Under the pieces are notes generated by a model, which saw only the letters and a list, made by a program, of their open reading frames with translations, was not told where the DNA came from and did no database searches. This document shows, in pieces, positions 34,449-42,660 of a DNA stretch of 64,000 nucleotides (position 1 is the first letter of the stretch; the number at the start of each line of letters is the position of its first letter). The stretch is from Pipra filicauda (Eukaryota; Chordata; Aves; Passeriformes; Pipridae). Made by a program: the position numbers and the translations under genes. Location: the NCBI RefSeq assembly GCF_003945595.2, contig NW_024104771.1:1-64000 (forward strand), read 5' to 3'.

Positions 34449-36858
34449 TATATTTCTGAGTTAAAATTCAAGTGAAGGAATTAAATGACACCTCTGTCCC
34501 CCTCTTCTCCCCTGCTTGGGGCAGAGGCAGCCCAAACCCACCTCAAACCATCATCCCTTTCCCTGAGGGAAAACGTGTTCCCTCCCTCAATTGTTAACCC
34601 TGGGTCCCTTTACACCTGATTCACACTGCAACTCCCACTGTCCCTGCTAAAAAGTGACAGAGGGACAACAACGTGGCTGTCACAGAGCCTGAGCTGTGCT
34701 GCCTGGATTCCCCTGCTCAGTTCAGCAACTCCCTTTGTTGGAAAAAAAATGTCACTTAGGGGCAGTTGTGGTTAATGTCTCACTCAGGACACGTGGTGTG
34801 GCAGAAAATGATAGAAGGACCAACAGATGAGAGCAGTCTGAAGGGTTTAGCTGAAGCAATTAAGCTGCTGTATGACACAGAAGCCAGGGAATGGACAGCA
34901 GATGATGTTATCAGCCTCGTGGATGAGCTGTCAGGTGTGGTTTTTGCCTCTGTCATTAATCCACAGGATTATGTATCCTCCAAATCCAGCTCGGGGGGTG
35001 TTTCAGACACCTGGGTGCAAACAGGCTGCGAAATTCCTCCCAGTGGTAGCTCTGGCCTGGCTGGAAAAGCCCTCACCCCGGGAATGCAGGCAGGAGGTGG
35101 GATGAGGGAACCCCAGGGTCACACTCAGGCTGCCTGTTCCCTGTAGAGAAATCATTTAAGAATCCTTACAGACCTTTAAAACTCCAGCCTTGCCTCGAAT
35201 CATTCGGGAAAAATTGTCCAAGCTGAAAACCCAGGGTTTGTCCAAGCCACAATCAACAGCTCCACTGACAGCTGGGGGGGAGTTTGTCACCAGTTAGAGT
35301 GAGGAGCTGGTAGGAACTGCCTGTGGGATTTTGCTGCTCCTCTTTTGGGTCAAAGATGACTAAAATCTCCCCTCTCTCTCTCTCTCCCACCACCAAGTTG
35401 TTCCCCAGGAATGGCTCATGGAGAACAACGCTCGGCTCCTCCTCCTCAGTGGGAACAACATCTGCTTCACCTTCCTGGCCAGCAAGGCTGTGAATGGCAG
35501 GGCTGTGGAGCTGGCCAGGCTCATGGTCTTCATGGCTTTGGTGAGTACAGCTGAGCAGAGCTGAGCAGAGCCTCTCTACCCCCCAGATTTGCTCCCTCGG
35601 ACTTTCCTCCTCTGCTCCCACGCAGCAGGAGCAAGCCCAGCAAAAATCTGGGTGCTCTCCCACCTTCTGATCCTTGTCCAGCACATCCCTGGAAGCTGGC
35701 AAGCCTGTCCTTGAGGGGAAATACCACCAACAAAAGGCTGAGGGGCCCCTTCATGCCCACAAGAACAACCTCTGTGCCCTCCTGACACCCCCCCCTAATT
35801 TTCCAGGCCGCGGCACAACCGCTGCAGAATCAACATTTAATGCTCAGATTTGACCTTTCCCGTGTCCCTCAGGTGTGTGAGAAGGACCTTTACTGCATGG
35901 ACTGGGTGGTGAAAATGATGCAGAAGGTCTGCAGGGTTTTCAGCACTCCCTGGGAGAGAAACAACTTCCTGCAGTGCCTGGAGAACACCTTTGCCCACAT
36001 GCTCATGGACATGCTGCAGGCAGTGCTGGCTGGTAAGACTCGCCCTCTGGGCCTGGAGCAGCTCTTGGATCAGGAGCTGGGGCTGAGCATGGCATGGAGG
36101 AACTCTCTGCCCTTCCCTCCCTCACCAGGCAGAGCAATCCTGGAGAGCCTGAAGGGTTTTGGTGACATAAAACCACAGAAGCATTGAATCCCCAACCGGT
36201 TTGGGTTGGAAGGGCCTTAAAGGTCCTCCAGTGCCACCCCCTGCCATGGGAAGGGACACCTTCCACTAGCCCAGGTTGCTCCAAGCTGGCCTGGAACACT
36301 TCCAGGGCTGGGGCAGCCACAGCTTCTCTGGGCAACACAAATAATCAATCGAGTGCCATAATTGGGCAGAAACCTTCATTTTAACGGGTTTCTCCTGCTG
36401 AGGGATTCCTGGTGCCAGGGGTGGTGCCACCAACAGTGTTTTAAACCCCATCCTGGGCCCGAGGTCCCTTTGGGCTGTGCCCAAACCTCCTGCTCAGCTC
36501 TGACAGGCTTTTGTCCCAACACACAGTTGTTCTTGTTGCCTTTGGGCAGGCTGGGGAAGGAATTTTGGGGAGAGTCTCCTGTGTCCCTTCCCAGCTGTCC
36601 TGGCATCAGGATCATGAATCACAGCACAGAGCTGAGGTGAAGCTGCTGCCTCACTCTGCTAAGGGACATCCACCCTGAGGGATTAACTGGCTGGTTTGGT
36701 TCCACTGACCATGTTCCATGGTTTCCTTTACCCTGCCAGGGGGGCACGACGAGGAGGACAACACCTTCCTGAATTTATTCCACCTGGTGAACGCCCAGGC
36801 AAACTTCCACAAGGAAATCCTGTTCCTGGCCATGAGGAGCAGCCCCAACACCACCTGA
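28547..36858 (+). CDS. FBXO47: F-box only protein 47, complete, 10 coding exons
   Basis: Joined exons: 28547-28724, 29415-29585, 31476-31552, 32266-32343, 33034-33142, 33798-33974, 34788-34934, 35398-35540, 35873-36032, 36740-36858. All phases fit; the product is 452 residues, equal to human FBXO47. An F-box lies at about residues 43-85 (LPLEIFHMVLKYLSVKDIST). Later blocks such as GWDELECHRVFNFLWEL, HRSDSAFWLTRILKPWP, SLVDELSVVP and NLFHLVNAQANFHKE match the vertebrate protein. F-box proteins recruit substrates to SKP1-CUL1 ubiquitin ligases; FBXO47 is known from mouse, fish and worm work as a germline factor needed in meiosis. The N-terminal 40 residues are Ser/Arg-rich and poorly conserved, as is usual for the family. 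Confidence 0.96.
28725..29414 (+). other. FBXO47: FBXO47 intron 1
   Basis: Non-coding. A roughly 45-bp unit (TTTAGCTGGTTAAAGTCATT core) is duplicated at about 28829-28915, followed by the foldback hairpin at 29037-29126. The sequence around 28960-29070 is a diverged sibling of 30295-30420 in intron 2. Confidence 0.6.
29037..29126. repeat. Near-perfect 35-bp inverted repeat (hairpin)
   Basis: The left arm 29037-29071 (GTGTTTTGTGTTCAAAAC, then GAAGGCTGAAACCTTAT) and the right arm 29092-29126 are complementary at 34 of 35 positions. They enclose a 20-nt A-rich loop. The size resembles a pre-miRNA or the core of a foldback element. Confidence 0.92.
29415..29585 (+). CDS. FBXO47: FBXO47 exon 2: rest of F-box
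   Basis: 171 bp after cttttgcag. Encodes VKDISTLSMVSKSLGQQL, then RRLLLQDFHNLELPGRR and AILEHY-like SILEHYKSL. Donor gtgagg. Confidence 0.95.
29586..31475 (+). other. FBXO47: FBXO47 intron 2, 1.9 kb
   Basis: Non-coding. The stretch 30295-30420 (CAAACCATGGAGATTTCGGG, then ATCTTAAAATGCC) resembles 28975-29070 of intron 1. No gene, RNA or CR1 seen. Confidence 0.55.
31476..31552 (+). CDS. FBXO47: FBXO47 exon 3
   Basis: 77 bp between gtcccag and gtaagt. Encodes GLLLKRCTLLLPTRDRLK, then FVHKVLSE, and restores phase 0. Conserved with human LLFKRCTLLLPTKERLK. Confidence 0.95.
31553..32265 (+). other. FBXO47: FBXO47 intron 3 with local duplication
   Basis: Almost filled by two copies of a block, 31676-31875 and 31885-32180. 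The second copy carries about 100 extra bases. Confidence 0.7.
31676..32180. repeat. Tandem duplication, second copy with 100-bp extra segment
   Basis: Shared landmarks: TTGGTTTGAAATCAG.CTCTT, ACAACAGCAAAAGCCAG, TTTACTCCCTGAAAACA.AG, TTGTTGCTAAACCATAACTC and CACAAGGAATCTCCTG. The extra segment in copy 2 includes GGTTCTCACCTTTCCATCAG and TCTGTGGACCACTGGGAA. Confidence 0.9.
32266..32343 (+). CDS. FBXO47: FBXO47 exon 4
   Basis: 78 bp after cttgcag with donor gtacag. Encodes VSCFKLSGCASPLHCLGL, then KCYGVFLQ. Too short to stand out alone but in frame, and a clear match to the human SCFKFNGCAAPMQCLGL block. Confidence 0.93.
32344..33797 (+). other. FBXO47: FBXO47 introns 4 and 5
   Basis: Two introns (32344-33033 and 33143-33797) flanking exon 5. 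Unique-looking sequence with no recognisable repeat family, RNA or extra exon. Confidence 0.5.
33034..33142 (+). CDS. FBXO47: FBXO47 exon 5
   Basis: 109 bp between cccctccag and gtaaat. Encodes ILTAGWDELECHRVFNFL, then WELSSLARKVQTVVSSRA. GWDELECHRV is invariant in the family. Confidence 0.95.
33798..33974 (+). CDS. FBXO47: FBXO47 exon 6
   Basis: 177 bp between tgccccag and gtgagg. Encodes GSARKLELRIRLYCRRVL, then HRSDSAFWLTRILKPWP and QARLLYIIFGPVSSLD, the longest conserved block of the protein. Confidence 0.96.
34086..34325 (-). mobile_element. CR1 LINE 3' fragment
   Basis: Reverse-strand CR1 tail beginning AGAATCAAAGAATAGTTTGT and running through CATGGGCAGGGACACCTTCC and TCTCTGGGCAACCTGTGTCA to TAACCCTGCCCTCTGGCAG. 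Confidence 0.9.
34386..34453. repeat. (TA)n/(CA)n microsatellite
   Basis: A TATATATACA run passes into about 13 CA dinucleotides and back to CATATA. This compound dinucleotide repeat is likely polymorphic. Confidence 0.95.
34788..34934 (+). CDS. FBXO47: FBXO47 exon 7
   Basis: 147 bp between cactcag and gtgtgg. Encodes GHVVWQKMIEGPTDESSL, then EWTADDVISLVDELS. The donor GTGTGG is weaker than the others in this gene. Confidence 0.94.
35398..35540 (+). CDS. FBXO47: FBXO47 exon 8
   Basis: 143 bp with an AAG acceptor behind a long CT run and donor gtgagt. Encodes VVPQEWLMENNARLLLLS, then GNNICFTFLASKAVNGRA and LMVFMAL. Confidence 0.95.
35873..36032 (+). CDS. FBXO47: FBXO47 exon 9
   Basis: 160 bp between gtccctcag and gtaaga. 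Encodes VCEKDLYCMDWVVKMMQK, then VCRVFSTPWERNNFLQCL. Conserved with human VCEKELYCMDWTVKMMQK. Confidence 0.95.
36172..36337 (-). mobile_element. CR1 LINE 3' fragment
   Basis: Reverse-strand CR1 tail with GGTTTGGGTTGGAAGGGCCT, GCCATGGGAAGGGACACCTT and AGCTTCTCTGGGCAACAC. 5'-truncated. Confidence 0.9.
36740..36858 (+). CDS. FBXO47: FBXO47 exon 10, stop
   Basis: Starts after ccctgccag and ends at TGA 36856-36858. Encodes GGHDEEDNTFLNLFHLVN, then AQANFHKEILFLAMRSSP. Matches the human C-terminal FLNLFHLVHAQANFHKE block. Confidence 0.95.
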
Positions 36859-37135
36859 GCTCTGCAGACTCTGGCTCCTGGGTTTGGTTTTGAACATTTG
36901 CAAAGAACTGCCCAGTTATTTCTTCGATTCCCGTTCCAGCTGGAGTGGCAGAAGTTGGGACCATCCATGTCAGTCCAGCTGAAGGAGCTCCAGGAGCTTT
37001 TGGGGACTCCACCGTGGGGTTCCTTGAGCTCTGCTTCTCCAGGGAAGCAGCCTGAGGCCTCTCCCTTGGGAACACGAACTTCATTCTTTTCCCACTGTGC
37101 ATGTTTGCACACAGAATAAAAATGACATGGTTTCC
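36859..37135 (+). other. FBXO47: FBXO47 3'UTR
   Basis: A short 3'UTR of about 275 bp from the TGA to the AATAAA at 37114, in unique sequence. Confidence 0.65.
37114..37119 (+). terminator. FBXO47: Candidate FBXO47 poly(A) signal AATAAA
   Basis: Canonical AATAAA in CACACAGAATAAAAATGACA, 256 bases after the stop codon. Confidence 0.65.
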
Positions 37136-38660
37136 ATACTCAGACACCAACTGAGGAATGTTATCTTAGTTCAGAACCCAAAACATGTTGGTCTTTAAAA
37201 TGTGTTTTCTCTCGGGAATCCGAGGAGAAAGAGATGGATGGGGTCAGAGGAGCACAGCTACATTTCTCCAGCTTGCCAGGGCCTCTCTCACTGACCCAGA
37301 GGTTCTGTGGCAGAAATATTCCTGACCTTGGATGCTCAGCCACAGCCAGACATGATTCCTGGAAGCAGTTCAAGTGCTTTGACCAAGCAAGGCATTTTTT
37401 TTCCCCCTCAACCTCCAGGTTTTCATAAAGCAGAAGGAACTCCCAAATCCCTCCCCCTTGCCCCAGGTAACAACTGTTGCAGTGTTTTGGCCTCCACAGG
37501 ACTTTGCCAAGTTGAAGACACCCGTTAAATGCACATTAAATTAAGTCACTGGTTCATTAAATGTATAAATGTTTCCTGCTTTAGAAAGGGGTTGGATTTT
37601 CTGCTCTGTTGCCTTCAAAACAAAAGCACGTGATGGGAATAAAAAGCACTTACTGTCCGGGGGCTGTTTCCGACGGGGCTGTTTCCTTCAGGTCATTAAA
37701 GAGCCTCTTTCTCCGCCCCGATAATCCCTTCCCGAAGGTTTCAGTCTTCCTTCGGGACCAGGGTTTGGCTGGAAGGGGAGCCACGTTCAGCTCTGGAAGC
37801 GTCAGAGCAGCTGAAGAGGGAGCGATTTATCTCAGCTGCCCCCACCTGATTCCGCCGGGAACTGAGCCGGAATGATTCGCTTGGAAGTTTTGTTTGTTTG
37901 TTAGGAATTCTCCCGCGTTTGTTGAGTGCACGATTCCAGGCGGGATCCTCGCAGGTGCCGGCAGATGGCAGAGGTGAAACCTTCCCTGCCGGAAAACCCT
38001 GGGAACGCCCCTTTTCCCTCGCTCTTTGAAGGTGATTTTTTGGGAACGCGCTGCAGCTCCGCGTGATTTCTGAGGGAAAAGAAAAACTCCGGCCTCTCGT
38101 TTCTGCTCAGAGGAACCGACCGTGTCCGGACTGATCCCCACGAAACGCGAGGAGAAAACAGACCCGGAGTGAGAACAGCGACGGGAAAACGCAGCCAAGA
38201 AGCCGCCGGGGCTCAATTCTGCGGGTCCTTGGCTCTGCCTCCCTTTATCCTCGGGAATCGCTCCCCATAAATAACCCCGGCAGATGGAAGGCAGCGGGAT
38301 GGAGCAGAGCCCGGGCCCATTGTGAGCCGCGTCCCCCCGCCAGCCCCCGGGTCGTCTCCCTGGGTCGGGGACAAGGGGCCGTGAATTCCAGCCCGGCACA
38401 AGGGCCGGCATTGTGCGAGTGCAGCCACACGGGAAAAGGGAGCTCTTTGATTCCCTGGCAGCCGAGGGATCGTCGGAGGGATGAAATGCCAGCGCTGCCG
38501 GCACGAGCAGCGGATCCTCCGGGCGTGCCAGCTGGATGCGGCTGCCCGCCGGGAATTGTTGATGGCATTATTAATTGGTAGGGGCTGCACAAGAGCCCAG
38601 AGAGTGTCTGGCGTTGGTTTTTGCAACATTCCCGTCAAACAGCGGCTCTCCCTCCCAAAG

Positions 38661-38836
38661 GCACCATCCGGGCAGGGAAGAGCCTGGCTGGGACCACCCC
38701 TCACCTGGATCAGGGGCCCCTCCCCAGGGGCTGCCGCTCGTGCTGGGGGACACGGAGGTGTCTCATCCCGGTTTTCCAATCTCTCACCATTCCCAGGGCT
38801 CGTGGATCTCTCCACAGAGGCTGGATTTGCCCCAGG
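38661..38836. repeat. 175-bp duplicated block, copy 1
   Basis: Begins GCACCATCCGGGCAGGGAAG and ends GAGGCTGGATTTGCCCCAGG. Aligned by eye with copy 2 it is roughly 95% identical; about the last 75 bases are identical. Both copies face the same way, 1702 bp apart. Confidence 0.93.
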
Positions 38837-38989
38837 TTAATTCCACTTCCCACCCATATCCCCTGGGATGGCAGTTTGTGGTTCAATTCCCCTCATTCAA
38901 CAAGCCACATCCCCTCGTCCTGCCTAACAAAAAAAAATGTGAAATCTAAGCGTCAACTCCATCCCGGCTGCTGAGTTTTTTGACCTGCA

Positions 38990-39055
38990 GGGTCAAGAGC
39001 AGGACTTGGATGATCCTGGTGGGTCCCTTCCCACTCAGCCTGTCCTGGGGTTCTG
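38990..39055 (+). mobile_element. CR1-like tail scrap
   Basis: GACTTGGATGATCCTGGTGG, then GTCCCTTCCCACTCAG, resembles the last 60 bases of a forward CR1 element. Short and diverged. Confidence 0.5.
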
Positions 39056-40362
39056 TTTTACTTCCCCAAGTTTCCCAGTTTGGAATAGGACACACCCCCC
39101 CTTGCAGCCTCCTTTTCCAGCATCCCCCTGGATCAGCTCTCCCAGTTAAACACCGAGTGGGGCCCGGGGGGGAACCTCGGCAGCACCAGAGGGGCTGGGA
39201 CGGGGATCCCTGAGAGAACTGAGAGAACGCTGCTCTTCCTTCTGCTGCCAAATTTTACCTGCTGCCGGGGGGGTGGATAAAAGCCGGACCTCGCTGCATC
39301 CCGAGCCCCGGAGCAGCACCTCCCTCTGCCCCAGAGCTGGGGCCGTTTGTCCCTCCGCAAACCCCGCCTCGGCCCCGGCCCCTTTCCCAACCCCGCAGCT
39401 GCCGGGCCGGGTCCCTGCACCTTCCAGCCGGGAGCTGGCGGGTGTGGGGCGGGAGGAGGGCCCGTTCCGCCTTGCTGGAGGGTTTGTAAGGGCAGAGGAG
39501 CCCTCGGAGTCAGAGACAAGGGTTGTTCCTGCCTTCACACTCAGCTGAGCTCCCATTCCGCGCATTCCTCCTCTGCTCGCTGCAGATGTTGGCAGCAGGC
39601 GCAGCCCCGGGAGGGGGGGGAGGTTATTGAGAACATGACTTAACGCCTGAAGAAATTCCTCCCGGAATATTCCAGGCTCCCGATTTCCGGCTGTATTTGG
39701 GGCTGGGGGGGAGGGAGCGCCCTGGGCGGCCCCCGCGCAACGACGGGGGATTTTTCGGGAGCAAAACCACCCGGCTTTGGGTTCCTCTCCGGAGTTTCAC
39801 TGACAGGAAATTGCAGTGTCAAGTACTCATCCAGCATTCCCAGGCTCTGAAATCCCTCTTTTTTTTTTTCTGGGAACACAGTCTCCTTAAAGTCACACCA
39901 GATTCCAGCCCCCTGCTCTCCCTGGGTCCTGTTCTCTCCCACCCACTTGGGGGTTCCATGATCCATGGTCCCCTAAAGGGACACAAGTAGCTTTTCCCAT
40001 TGTGGATATTTCAGGTGTTTGTGGCTTAAAAAAAATATATCTCCCTGGGAGACAGCGGGCATAAGAAAACTTTGCCTTCTGGGAGGGTGAAACTTTGATT
40101 CATTGCACGTGTGTGGCTGTGTGAGGGCAGGGATTGAGGCAGGGTTTCATCAAAGGACAGGAAAAATCCTCCAAATACCTCCCCAGGCCTCTCAAAAAAA
40201 AAAAAAAAGGGGGAAATGAGGCCCTGAAATGTTCTTTCCATCCCACAGAAATTTCCATCGTGTTAAAAACGTTCCTTTTTCTACACTGAGATTAACCAGG
40301 ACCTCCAGGAGCTCCCCCAAAACCACAGAGGGACCTGGGGGAGGGTGGGCACAGACACCTGG

Positions 40363-40536
40363 GCACCATCCAGGCAGGGAAGAGCCTGGCTGGGACCCCC
40401 CCAGCTGGATCAGAGACCCCTCCCCAGGGGCTGCCGCTCATGCTGGGGGACACAGAGGTGTCTCATCCCGGTTTTCCAATCTCTCACCATTCCCAGGGCT
40501 CGTGGATCTCTCCACAGAGGCTGGATTTGCCCCAGG
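40363..40536. repeat. 175-bp duplicated block, copy 2
   Basis: Same block as 38661-38836, starting GCACCATCCAGGCAGGGAAG, with a small indel after GGCTGGGACC. It sits just beyond the candidate 3' end of the minus-strand microprotein transcript. Confidence 0.93.
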
Positions 40537-40626
40537 GAGCCACGTGCCCCCCATCCCCGGGGATGCAGGGGGTGCCTTCCAGCATTCAACACCAGCAGCC
40601 ACATCCCCTCTCCCGTGCCATTCCTC

Positions 40627-40652
40627 TTTATTCCATTTCATCCCACTTTATT
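40627..40652 (-). terminator. Tandem poly(A) signals for the minus-strand microprotein transcript
   Basis: TTTATT on the plus strand at 40627-40632 and 40647-40652 reads AATAAA on the minus strand, 745-770 bases after the microprotein stop. Their pairing with that frame is inference. Confidence 0.4.
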
Positions 40653-41396
40653 TTTCATTAAAAATAGAAGTGCTCTCCTGAAATGAAACCCAGATGACCA
40701 GCTTCGGACGGGCTCATCCCAAGGGGGGGGCAGGACCCTCCCCGTCCCCCCGGGACAACCCAGGTCCCGGCAGAGGGGTATCCCCTCGCAGCCTCCTCCC
40801 CATTCCCCCCCCCGGCCCCTCCGTGCTCCGCGCTGGGCTCGCAGGGGTTAACGCCCTTCCAGAAGGCTCCGAGGGACACGGACCAGGCAGAGGCTGCGGA
40901 AGAGAAAGGACAGGCTGGTCTGAGCTGGGCCTGGAGCTGTGGGAGACGCCGGGATGGTGGAGGCAGCGGGATGTGGGAGCACAGGGAGCAGCCCCAGCCC
41001 CCCCTTGGCGCCGGGGAACCCCCCCTTTGCCTCCCCGGCGATGACGCAGCCGGGATCCCTCCTCGCTGCTTCGTTCCTCTCCCTCTCGGGAACAAAACCC
41101 GCGAGCTCGTGCTGCTCCCAGCGGCTTTTCCAGGTGGGAAGGGGCCGGTGAATCCCGCAGGGAGAAACCAGCGGCCGCACAATGGCCGGGGACGAGTGGC
41201 CTGGTTTATAAAATCGCCCCCTCCCCGTGCCCTCCTTCCAGCCCGGGCAGCCGAAGACAACGGAATTAACCCCAACCCGAGCCCTCTCCCCCTTCCCCGA
41301 GCACGTTCCTCCCCAGGAACTGGGACAAGGAGCTCACCTGGATGGCGCTCGGGCTGCCAGGCTGGTGCTGAGCCGCATCCCCACCCCGGCGCCTCC

Positions 41397-41474
41397 CTAG
41401 AGCATGTAAATGATGTAGGAGAGGATCACGAGGCCGATGATGGCGAAAAACATCAGGATGAAAATGTCCAGCAT
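41397..41474 (-). CDS. 25-residue single-helix membrane microprotein
   Basis: The minus-strand ATG at 41474-41472 in CCTCACCATGC context (C at -1 and -2, A at -3, a good Kozak match) opens 25 codons ending at TAG 41399-41397. The product starts MLDIFILMFF and ends SYIIYML. It is one continuous hydrophobic helix with a single charged residue (Asp3), a central Ile-Ile-Gly and no signal-cleavage site. It lies in CpG-rich DNA 0.8 kb past the probable LASP1 3' end, on the LASP1 strand, with poly(A) signals about 750 bases on. Human has a small transcript between LASP1 and FBXO47 (LINC00672, which I believe was renamed LASP1NB); positional correspondence is inference from memory and needs checking. 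Function unknown. Regulin-like micropeptides (phospholamban, sarcolipin) have the same architecture, but I see no sequence match to them. Confidence 0.6.
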   Translation of the reverse strand: MLDIFILMFFAIIGLVILSYIIYML

Positions 41475-42294
41475 GGTGAGGGAGGAGGCGCCGGGAAGGG
41501 GCTGCCGGGCTCCCTGCGGTGGCTCAGACAGGGATTCTGGGATCCAGCTGCGCCCTCCCCTCCCAGCCCAGCACGGCTCGCTCAGGATGGAGAGATGATG
41601 CCGGAGCTGATGGAGCCGCTTTCCAGCAGGGAAATAAAGGGATAAACGCCGGCGGGCAGCCCCAGCTCAGCCCTGGGGGCCCGATGCCAGCCCTGCCTGG
41701 GAGTTGTTGCTCAGTCCCCGCTCCTTCCTTCCCGAACTTCCCAGTTCACGGGGGTGCTCGCTGTGAGGTGACCCCCGTTTGCAGCTGGGAACGGGCCCAT
41801 CCTATGGAGAAAGGAGGAAAATTGGCCATGGCAAAGGCACACCAGGACTGCTCCAAACTCACCTTCCAGCCTGGTGCTCCTGGAGTGCCTCCCCATCCTC
41901 TGCCTTCGGTGCCACACACGAGGAGCTGCTTTATTTCCCTTGGTTTTTTTGGCTGCTGCTGTTCCCAAATAACACCCTCCTCCTCCTCCACACACCTTCC
42001 CGATTTTTTTTTCCCTCACTGCTAAACACTGTAGCTGCTGAAAACCCCCCCTGGAGAGGCTGAATTCCCTGGGCTCCGGGGAACCAGGCGGCAGCAGGGA
42101 TGAGCCAAGGAGCTGCATCCCAGGTGGATCCCCAGGGATGCCAGTGCTTCCCACCCCCAGGGCAGCCAGGCCAGACGATGACCCAGCTCTGGCAGCCTCC
42201 CCTAAGTCCCCAAAATCCCCACCTTGTGCCCCAGGGAAGCAGGAAAAGCGACCGCAGCCAAAAGGCAGCACAATCAGCAGGTAAAAATTATACT
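41475..42294. other. Region upstream of the microprotein
   Basis: CpG-rich near the frame (41475-41600), then unique-looking sequence. A second minus-strand AATAAA (TTTATT at 41930-41935) could be an alternative LASP1 3' end. The promoter or 5' exons of the microprotein transcript would be expected here or further right. Confidence 0.4.
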
Positions 42295-42300
42295 TTTATT
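42295..42300 (-). terminator. LASP1: Candidate LASP1 poly(A) signal
   Basis: TTTATT on the plus strand reads AATAAA on the minus strand, followed by TGATTGTGCTGCC, a G/T-rich downstream element. It gives a 2.3-kb 3'UTR. TTTATT at 42908-42913 and 41930-41935 are alternatives. Confidence 0.5.
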
Positions 42301-42596
42301 TTTTTTTTTTTCATCCGAGTAAACCGGGAAGAGGACGGGGTTGGATTGTTCCACTCGATGGTTTGGGACAAAAAAAAAAAAAAAGGCCAAATCACATGTT
42401 TTACTGGTGGGTGCTCAAGCCCACGGGGAAGGAGGACACGAGGACAAACCCCAATCAAGCGACGGATCCCGAAGAAAACACGTTCTAAGCTCAGCACTGA
42501 GACGCAACCGGGGAAGCTGGGGATGGACAAGGGCTATTTTACACGTGATGAGAAGCAACTCAGCTTTTCTCATTTTTTCCTTTCTTTTCTTTCTTT

Positions 42597-42660
<64 letters not shown>

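Larger units (their letters stand above)
33975..34787 (+). other. FBXO47: FBXO47 intron 6
   Basis: Holds a CR1 fragment (34086-34325) followed by a TA/CA microsatellite (34386-34453). Confidence 0.6.
34935..36739 (+). other. FBXO47: FBXO47 introns 7 to 9
   Basis: Introns 34935-35397, 35541-35872 and 36033-36739. The last contains a CR1 fragment at 36172-36337. Otherwise unique-looking. Confidence 0.5.
37136..40626. other. FBXO47-LASP1 spacer
   Basis: No firmly supported gene. It includes CpG-rich stretches (about 37.9-38.6 and 39.2-39.8 kb), a CR1 scrap at 38990-39055 and two copies of a 175-bp block (38661-38836 and 40363-40536). Confidence 0.55.

Noticed and set aside
41202..41211. TATA-box-like TTTATAAAAT on the plus strand near the microprotein
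   Set aside because: It lies downstream of the minus-strand frame and no plus-strand coding sequence follows, so a promoter call is not supported.
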